DNA of 64,000 bases from Maritalea sp049801075 (GTDB lineage Bacteria; Pseudomonadota; Alphaproteobacteria; Rhizobiales; Devosiaceae): the NCBI RefSeq assembly GCF_049801075.1, contig NZ_JBNAGG010000003.1:310001-374000 (forward strand), written 5' to 3'. A model generated the notes under the pieces. It made no database searches and was not told the origin of the DNA. It saw nothing but the letters and a program-made list of their open reading frames with translations. A program made the position numbers and the translations under genes. Positions 59,504 to 64,000 of this stretch are shown piece after piece. Numbering within the stretch: the stretch's first letter is position 1; each line of letters starts with the position of its first letter.

Positions 59504-60250
59504 ATGGATAAAACAGTTTTAATTACAGGCGGCACCGGTGGAATCGGTGCCGCACTTTGCACCCTTTTTGCTGCACGCGGTTTCAATATTGTCTTCTGTT
59601 TTCAGCGCGACAAAGCGCGCGCTGAAGAACTGGTGCGCTTGTGCGAAGCCGAGGGTGCACATTGTGTTGCCCACCAATGTGATATTGCCGATCCCGCACA
59701 AGTTTCCACTCTTTTTGACGCGGTTAAAAGCCAATTTGGCGCGATTGACGTGCTGGTCAATAATGCGGGCATTATCGGTGGTGCTAGCAAATTTGTTGAT
59801 CTTGCCCCAAACCAATTGCACAAAGTGATCGAGACCAACTTTTATGGCGCGACCTATTGTGCGCAGCAGGCGGCACGAAGCATGGGGCAATCTTTCGGAG
59901 GGAGCGGCGGCTCCATCGTCAATATCAGTTCGATTGCTGCACTTTTGGGGAGCCCAAATGAATATGTGCATTACGCCGCTTCGAAAGGCGCGCTTGAGAG
60001 CTTGACGATTGGGTTGGCCAAGGAACTTGGGCCAGATGGCATTCGCGTAAATGCTGTCCGTGCAGGAACGGTCGATACACCAATTCACCAGACGCAGGGC
60101 AACCCAGAGCGCCCGGCGATGATTGCGCAAAACAATCCGCTGGGTCGTGTGGCCACGCCAATGGATATTGCCGAAGCGGTCTGGTGGTTGGCACAACCGG
60201 AAGCGGCTTATGTGAATGGCGCAATTTTGCCCGTACATGGCGGCGGTTAG
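59504..60250 (+). CDS. Short-chain dehydrogenase/reductase
   Basis: The 248-residue SDR has the TGGTGGIG cofactor loop (residues 8-15), NNAG at 86-89 and catalytic S143, Y157 and K161. The C-terminal GRVATPMDIAEAVWWLAQPE, then NGAILPVHGGG, is typical of glucose-dehydrogenase-like or 3-oxoacyl reductase-like members. It follows tdh by 24 bases and may be in that operon. Its substrate is unknown. Confidence 0.9.
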   Translation: MDKTVLITGGTGGIGAALCTLFAARGFNIVFCFQRDKARAEELVRLCEAEGAHCVAHQCDIADPAQVSTLFDAVKSQFGAIDVLVNNAGIIGGASKFVDLAPNQLHKVIETNFYGATYCAQQAARSMGQSFGGSGGSIVNISSIAALLGSPNEYVHYAASKGALESLTIGLAKELGPDGIRVNAVRAGTVDTPIHQTQGNPERPAMIAQNNPLGRVATPMDIAEAVWWLAQPEAAYVNGAILPVHGGG

Positions 60251-60262
60251 ATTAATTGTTAT

Positions 60263-60276
60263 TTGCGCTGGCGCAA
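60263..60276. promoter_or_regulatory. NnrR-type box upstream of the DUF1858 gene
   Basis: TTGCG-CTGG-CGCAA is a perfect inverted repeat matching the nitric-oxide-responsive NnrR/Dnr-type site (TTGCG-N4-CGCAA) rather than the Fnr consensus. It lies 51 bases before the DUF1858 gene start. The NnrR-like gene follows on the other strand. Confidence 0.7.
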
Positions 60277-60327
60277 AGTTGTATCGGCAATCAATGTTTA
60301 ATGTGATGAGATGAAGGGATTTGTCTC

Positions 60328-60564
60328 ATGATGTTTTCATCGCAGTCGCCACGCGCAATTGATCCAGATATGAGCCTTGACGAAATTATGCGTCGTTGGC
60401 CTGCTACAGTTTCTGTGTTTATGAAAAACCGCATGTCTTGTGTGGGATGTCCCATTGCGAGCTTTCACACGATTGTGGATGCGGCGGAAGAATATCATCT
60501 GGACGAAGGCCAGTTCGCGGAGGAGTTGGCCTTGGCCCGCGACGGTTCGGCTAAACGATATTAA
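60328..60564 (+). CDS. DUF1858-domain protein
   Basis: The 78-residue protein has the DUF1858 pattern: SLDEIMRRWPATVSVFMKNR, then MSCVGCPIASFHTIVDAAEE with a CxxC pair, ending in a short acidic helix region. The domain occurs alone or fused to di-iron NO-protection and hybrid-cluster proteins. It is expected to bind a redox cofactor or form a redox disulfide. Its NnrR-type box and neighbours suggest induction by nitric oxide or nitrite. Confidence 0.88.
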   Translation: MMFSSQSPRAIDPDMSLDEIMRRWPATVSVFMKNRMSCVGCPIASFHTIVDAAEEYHLDEGQFAEELALARDGSAKRY

Positions 60565-60573
60565 GCCAAAGGC

Positions 60574-61278
60574 CTAATGACCTTGGGCTAGGAGCGCCAA
60601 TTTGTGGGCTTCGAGCACTTCGATTTTTTGCCGTCCCACTTGCATCAAGCCCTTGCCGCTCCAAGCGCTGAACAAGCGTGAAACGGTGTGCAAGGTGGTG
60701 CCTGTCATTTCCGCAATGTCTTGCCGGGAAACCGGGAAATCAATCAAAATGCCCTGTTCAGTTTTCACCCCACATTGATGGGTGAGGCGCATCACGGCAT
60801 GGGCTACGCGACGTTCCACCTGCTCGGTGGACATTTCAACAATGCGCTCTTGTGATTGCGCCAAGCGTTCGCCGATGGACTTGTACGCATTTTGGATAAA
60901 GCGGGGTTGCTCCACCAAAAATGTGTCCCAGCATTTGTTGTCCCACAAAATCGCAACACAATCGACCAACGCGCGGGACGTGGCCGGATAGTGTTTTTGG
61001 GCAATGGCCGGGGCTACGCCAAAAATTTCCCCCACGCCAAAATGGCGCATGATCACTTGCGATCCATCCTCGGTGGTTTTGCTGACCTCCAAATAGCCAT
61101 CGAGCATCAAGAAGAAATGGGTCGCTGGCTCGAACTGATCAAAAAAATGATCGCCCTTTTTATAGTGCTTGGCTGTGCCCTTTTCCAAAATGTCGGCAAT
61201 CGCCTCTTTCTCCATATCGAGGAAGAGAGGAAAGTCGGCCACAAGGCTCGGGTCGATCTTAGGTGCTTTTTTTTGCAT
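60574..61278 (-). CDS. nnrR: Crp/Fnr-family regulator, NnrR/Dnr-like
   Basis: The 234-residue protein has a cyclic-nucleotide-like sensor domain and a C-terminal helix-turn-helix (VSRQDIAEMTGTTLHTVSRL). It lacks the N-terminal cysteines of Fnr, so it cannot hold the same cluster. NnrR/Dnr-type members of this superfamily respond to nitric oxide and activate denitrification genes. The neighbours (pseudoazurin, nnrS, nirV) and the TTGCG-N4-CGCAA box near the DUF1858 gene support that assignment over a general Crp. Confidence 0.8.
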   Translation of the reverse strand: MQKKAPKIDPSLVADFPLFLDMEKEAIADILEKGTAKHYKKGDHFFDQFEPATHFFLMLDGYLEVSKTTEDGSQVIMRHFGVGEIFGVAPAIAQKHYPATSRALVDCVAILWDNKCWDTFLVEQPRFIQNAYKSIGERLAQSQERIVEMSTEQVERRVAHAVMRLTHQCGVKTEQGILIDFPVSRQDIAEMTGTTLHTVSRLFSAWSGKGLMQVGRQKIEVLEAHKLALLAQGH

Positions 61279-61292
61279 GGTCGTTCGTTTGT

Positions 61293-61306
61293 TTGATCTA
61301 ACGCAA
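61293..61306. promoter_or_regulatory. Hybrid Fnr/NnrR-type box
   Basis: TTGAT-CTAA-CGCAA combines an Fnr half-site with the CGCAA half-site of the NnrR-type box. It lies between the divergent nnrR-like and pseudoazurin genes, 70 bases before the latter. Binding by either or both regulators is possible. Confidence 0.5.
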
Positions 61307-61375
61307 ATAACCAGTTTTCCAGATCAGTTACAAGGTTGGTCAACGCACAAAGGATTTTTTTGAAAGGAAATCAAA

Positions 61376-61825
61376 ATGAAAAACGGTTTCAAAAAAGCAA
61401 TCGCGGTTTTCGGGCTTGTCGCTGCAACTGGCATGGTGCTTAGCCCAGCCTTGGCTGAAGAATTTGAAGTGAAAATGCTGAACAAGGGCGAAAAGGGCAC
61501 AATGGTTTTTGAACCTGATTTCGTTGCGGCTCAACCTGGTGACACCATCAAATTTGTGCCTACAGATAAGGGCCACAATGTCGAAAGCATCAAAGGCATG
61601 TTGCCTGCAGGCGTTGAAGCGTTCAAAAGCAAGTTCAACAAAGAATATGTGCTGACTGTAGATGAAGAAGGTGTCTATGGCGTGAAATGCACACCACACT
61701 ATGCCATGGGCATGGTGGCGCTGATCACCGTTGGCGAGCTCGGCAATTTGGATGAAGCCAAAGAAGCCAAGCACAAAGGCAAAGCCAAAAAGGTCTTCGC
61801 TGAATTGTTCGAACAAGTTCAGTAA
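61376..61825 (+). CDS. Pseudoazurin (blue copper electron carrier)
   Basis: Pseudoazurin carries electrons from the bc1 complex to copper nitrite reductase and other periplasmic enzymes. The 149-residue precursor has a signal peptide (to about residue 27) and the type 1 copper ligands H67 (GHNVES), C105, H108 and M113 (KCTPHYAMGM). These are spaced as in known mature pseudoazurins (H40, C78, H81, M86). A terminator follows. Confidence 0.96.
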   Translation: MKNGFKKAIAVFGLVAATGMVLSPALAEEFEVKMLNKGEKGTMVFEPDFVAAQPGDTIKFVPTDKGHNVESIKGMLPAGVEAFKSKFNKEYVLTVDEEGVYGVKCTPHYAMGMVALITVGELGNLDEAKEAKHKGKAKKVFAELFEQVQ

Positions 61826-61838
61826 ATCTAGATTTTGG

Positions 61839-61868
61839 GGGCGGGCAAAGATTGTGCCCGCCCTTTTT
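61839..61868 (+). terminator. Rho-independent terminator of the pseudoazurin gene
   Basis: GGGCGGGC (61839-61846) and GCCCGCCC (61856-61863) form a perfect stem followed by five T. It separates the pseudoazurin gene from nnrS. Confidence 0.9.
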
Positions 61869-61893
61869 GTATCTACTTGAAGGAATTTGGAAA

Positions 61894-63099
61894 ATGGCTA
61901 TTGCACGTACGCAGCCTTTTGATGGCCCGACCTTGTTTAGCTATGGTTTTCGCCCCTTCTTTTTGTTTGGGGCCTTTTACGCTGGGCTGACCATTTTAAT
62001 GTGGGTGCCGTTTTATTTTGGCGATATTGATTTGCCGCTGGCGATGGGGCCAGCCGATTGGCACATGCATGAGACCTTGTTTGGATTTGTGCCAGCGGTG
62101 ATCGCTGGCTTTTTGTTGACTGCGGTGCCCAATTGGACCGGGCGATTGCCCGTGAACGGCACAGCACTTATCAGTTTGGTGCTGGCGTGGGGGCTCGGGC
62201 GCATTGCCATCAATATGTCGGCGCTTTTGCCCTTGTGGGCGGTCGTGTTGTTCAATCTTTCCTTTCCTATTTTGTTTGCCGCTGCGGTGTGCCGCGAAAT
62301 TATCGCCGGTAAAAATTGGCGGAATCTCAAAGTGTTGGTGATGTTCAGCATGTTGGTGCTGGCGCAATGTTGGTTCTATTTTGCCTGGGCGAATGGGTTA
62401 GATGTGAAACCTGCTGCCTATTTGGCCCTTGGGGTGGTGCTGATGTTGATCATGCTGATCGGCGGGCGGATTATTCCCAGCTTTACACGCAATTATTTGG
62501 TGAAGCGCAAAAGTGAAATCTTGCCACAACCATTTGGCAGTTTTGACAAGCTGACCGTGGCGGTAAGTGCGCTGGTGCTGTTGGGCTTTATCGTGCAAAG
62601 CACGGGCGCGTTTAGTCTCCCGCTGGTGTTTGCTGTTGGGTTTATGGTGCTGGCTGGGCTGCACTTGGTGCGCTTGCTGCGGTGGCACCCGGAATTGATA
62701 TGGCGCGATGGCCTGCTGTTGGTGCTGCATATGGGTTATGGCTTTTTGCCAATTGGCTTCGCCCTGATGGGGTTCAGCTTCCTCAATGATGGGGTGGTGC
62801 CGCTTGTGGCGCCCATACATGCGCTGAGCACTGGTGCCGTTGGCTTGATGATCGTCGGCGTGATGTGCCGCGCTACTTTGGGGCATACGGGCTATCCATT
62901 GGTGGCGACACGAGGCACATTGGTGTTGTTCGCAGCGGTGTTTTCGGCAGCCATTTTGCGGATTGTCGCCGCGTTTGATCTTGAGATCAGCATGGGCTTG
63001 ATGCGCGCTTCTCACCTATTTTGGGTGATCGGTTTTTGGGGATTTGTGGCGCTTTATGGCGGCAAGCTTATGCGCCCCAGAGCTGAGCCGAGACGCTAA
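61894..63099 (+). CDS. nnrS: NnrS-family heme-copper membrane protein
   Basis: NnrS is a membrane protein that helps cells withstand nitric oxide and is typically under NnrR control. The 401-residue protein has about 12 hydrophobic spans and family features: FSYGFRPFFLFGAFYAGL, the WHMHETLFGFVPAVIAGFLL segment with two histidines, and GRIIPSFTRNYL. ATG 61894 (MAIARTQPF) is preferred over the open frame upstream, which runs through the terminator. Confidence 0.93.
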   Translation: MAIARTQPFDGPTLFSYGFRPFFLFGAFYAGLTILMWVPFYFGDIDLPLAMGPADWHMHETLFGFVPAVIAGFLLTAVPNWTGRLPVNGTALISLVLAWGLGRIAINMSALLPLWAVVLFNLSFPILFAAAVCREIIAGKNWRNLKVLVMFSMLVLAQCWFYFAWANGLDVKPAAYLALGVVLMLIMLIGGRIIPSFTRNYLVKRKSEILPQPFGSFDKLTVAVSALVLLGFIVQSTGAFSLPLVFAVGFMVLAGLHLVRLLRWHPELIWRDGLLLVLHMGYGFLPIGFALMGFSFLNDGVVPLVAPIHALSTGAVGLMIVGVMCRATLGHTGYPLVATRGTLVLFAAVFSAAILRIVAAFDLEISMGLMRASHLFWVIGFWGFVALYGGKLMRPRAEPRR

Positions 63100-63110
63100 A
63101 TTTTGGATGT

Positions 63111-64000
63111 CTATCCAACTGGCAGGAGCTGCCGGATAAGGCTCCAAAGACTAGAGCGTTCGCTGCCTTTGACCAGGCGGATGCCCAAATGGTCTGGTGG
63201 GTCGCCTACAGTACAGCCCCCGCCTTGCGGGTTTGAGATGAACACAGAAAGATAGGTGCGGTGTGCGCCTTCCACCACACGGGCACCGCAGCTTACGGCT
63301 TTTGATTGGCTATTTGTGGCGTCCACATTGATGCGTTCATAGCAGGTTGAGGTCCACACCCAGATATTTTCGGCCACATCATTGACGCCAAGGCTGTTGG
63401 CGCCAAATAGTCCTGCGGGGCGCAGGCTTTGGCGGGGCGCATCGCTTTTGCTTTGTGATTTCGCGCGATATTCAGACAACCAGGCCACGGCAGGATTTGT
63501 GGGATCAGATTTTATATCCTTTTCAGGATCGTCATATTTTTCACCAGCAAATTGGGCCCATTCGAGAGCGGTGGGCAAGCGCCAATTATCGCCTGTTTTG
63601 GCGCTGAGCCATTCTGCGTAATTGGCTGCCATTTCATAATTGACGCCAACCACGGGATGATCGTCGATTGGGGTTTTGACGATGATGGCCGGCGCGCAAT
63701 GGCCTTCGACCACGCAGGCACGGTATTGCTTGTTGGTCACCAGATCTTTAGCCACCTGCAGTGGGGTTTGCACATTGGCGTGCACCAAAGGGGAAACCTG
63801 TGGCAATTCATTTTCAATGTAGCGGGCAGGGTCTCTATAATCGAATGTGCGGGGCGGAATGGTGATCAAATCTGGCGCATCAATATGTGGGTCAATGCTG
63901 ATGCTGGCTTTGGGCGCAAGATCAGCCTGTGGCGTGGTCAAGGTGTGCACCAGCCAAAGGCTTGCCCCGGCCAACAAGGCCATGGGCAGCAAAATTGAAG
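63111..64000 (-). CDS. nirV: NirV-like formylglycine-generating-enzyme-domain protein (cut by right edge)
   Basis: The frame stays open at the right edge, so the first few residues are missing. Visible are an N-terminal hydrophobic anchor (SILLPMALLAGASLWLV) and a SUMF1-type sulfatase-modifying-factor domain: PVVGVNYEMAANYAEWLSAK, NWRLPTALEWAQFAGEKYD, the NDVAENIWVWTSTCYE core and GIRLVKG. NirV proteins of this build are encoded next to nirK, the copper nitrite reductase. No sulfatase is nearby. nirK is expected just to the right, upstream on this strand. Confidence 0.85.
   Translation of the reverse strand, partial: SILLPMALLAGASLWLVHTLTTPQADLAPKASISIDPHIDAPDLITIPPRTFDYRDPARYIENELPQVSPLVHANVQTPLQVAKDLVTNKQYRACVVEGHCAPAIIVKTPIDDHPVVGVNYEMAANYAEWLSAKTGDNWRLPTALEWAQFAGEKYDDPEKDIKSDPTNPAVAWLSEYRAKSQSKSDAPRQSLRPAGLFGANSLGVNDVAENIWVWTSTCYERINVDATNSQSKAVSCGARVVEGAHRTYLSVFISNPQGGGCTVGDPPDHLGIRLVKGSERSSLWSLIRQLLPVG

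Overview
The window looks like chromosome of a moderate-GC alphaproteobacterium of the order Hyphomicrobiales (Rhizobiales). The main evidence is the conserved gene order acnA / ccmABCDG / yciB / ftsY / mtaB / dapF / ffh / rpsP-rimM-trmD / rplS, plus DUF2794, IalB-family proteins, PutR/PutA, FixNOQP/FixGHIS-type genes and long Ala/Glu tails on S16 and L19. A marine Devosiaceae/Maritalea-like bacterium is my guess only. No tRNA, rRNA, CRISPR array, transposase or prophage was recognised.

Layout. 1-4.8 kb: arginase (cut by the left edge), putR and putA (Arg/Pro catabolism). 4.8-5.4 kb: mosaic repeat block A. 5.4-11.4 kb (minus strand): ffh, an acetyltransferase, rpsP, rimM, trmD and rplS, with a small island (XRE regulator, ImmA-like peptidase, small basic protein) between trmD and rplS. 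11.7-17 kb: dapF, mtaB, ftsY, a threonine-aldolase-like enzyme and yciB. 17-19.8 kb: ccmGDCBA. 20-22.6 kb: acnA. 22.7-30.7 kb: a quinone reductase/TetR pair, DUF1223, a probable small RNA, DUF2794, repeat block B, a BAX-inhibitor-1 protein, thpR, repeat C, a tyrosine phosphatase, two IalB-like secreted proteins and rlmN. 30.7-32.3 kb: two adjacent broken genes (a GlxA-like regulator and an isochorismatase-family hydrolase). 32.4-38.6 kb: a LysE exporter, argG, a VOC protein, benE and typA.

38.6-64 kb is a microaerobic/nitrogen-oxide respiration region. It holds a hemerythrin-like protein, ccoNOQP (cbb3 oxidase), unrelated accessory genes, ccoGHIS (oxidase assembly), an Fnr-type regulator with iron-sulfur cysteines, kbl-tdh (threonine catabolism), a DUF1858 protein, an NnrR-like regulator, pseudoazurin, nnrS and nirV (cut by the right edge). 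Fnr-type boxes precede ccoN and ccoG. A TTGCG-N4-CGCAA box precedes the DUF1858 gene and a hybrid box lies between nnrR and pseudoazurin. The likely logic is that Fnr induces the high-affinity oxidase and its copper/heme assembly when oxygen falls, and the NnrR-like protein adds nitric-oxide control of copper nitrite reduction. A nirK gene probably lies just beyond the right edge.

The least ordinary features are the mosaic repeat family (three intergenic copies, all between convergent genes, and two in-frame copies inside ftsY), a minus-strand small RNA candidate with three CCUCC motifs, the island inside the rpsP-rplS operon, and the paired gene lesions at 31.7-32.0 kb.
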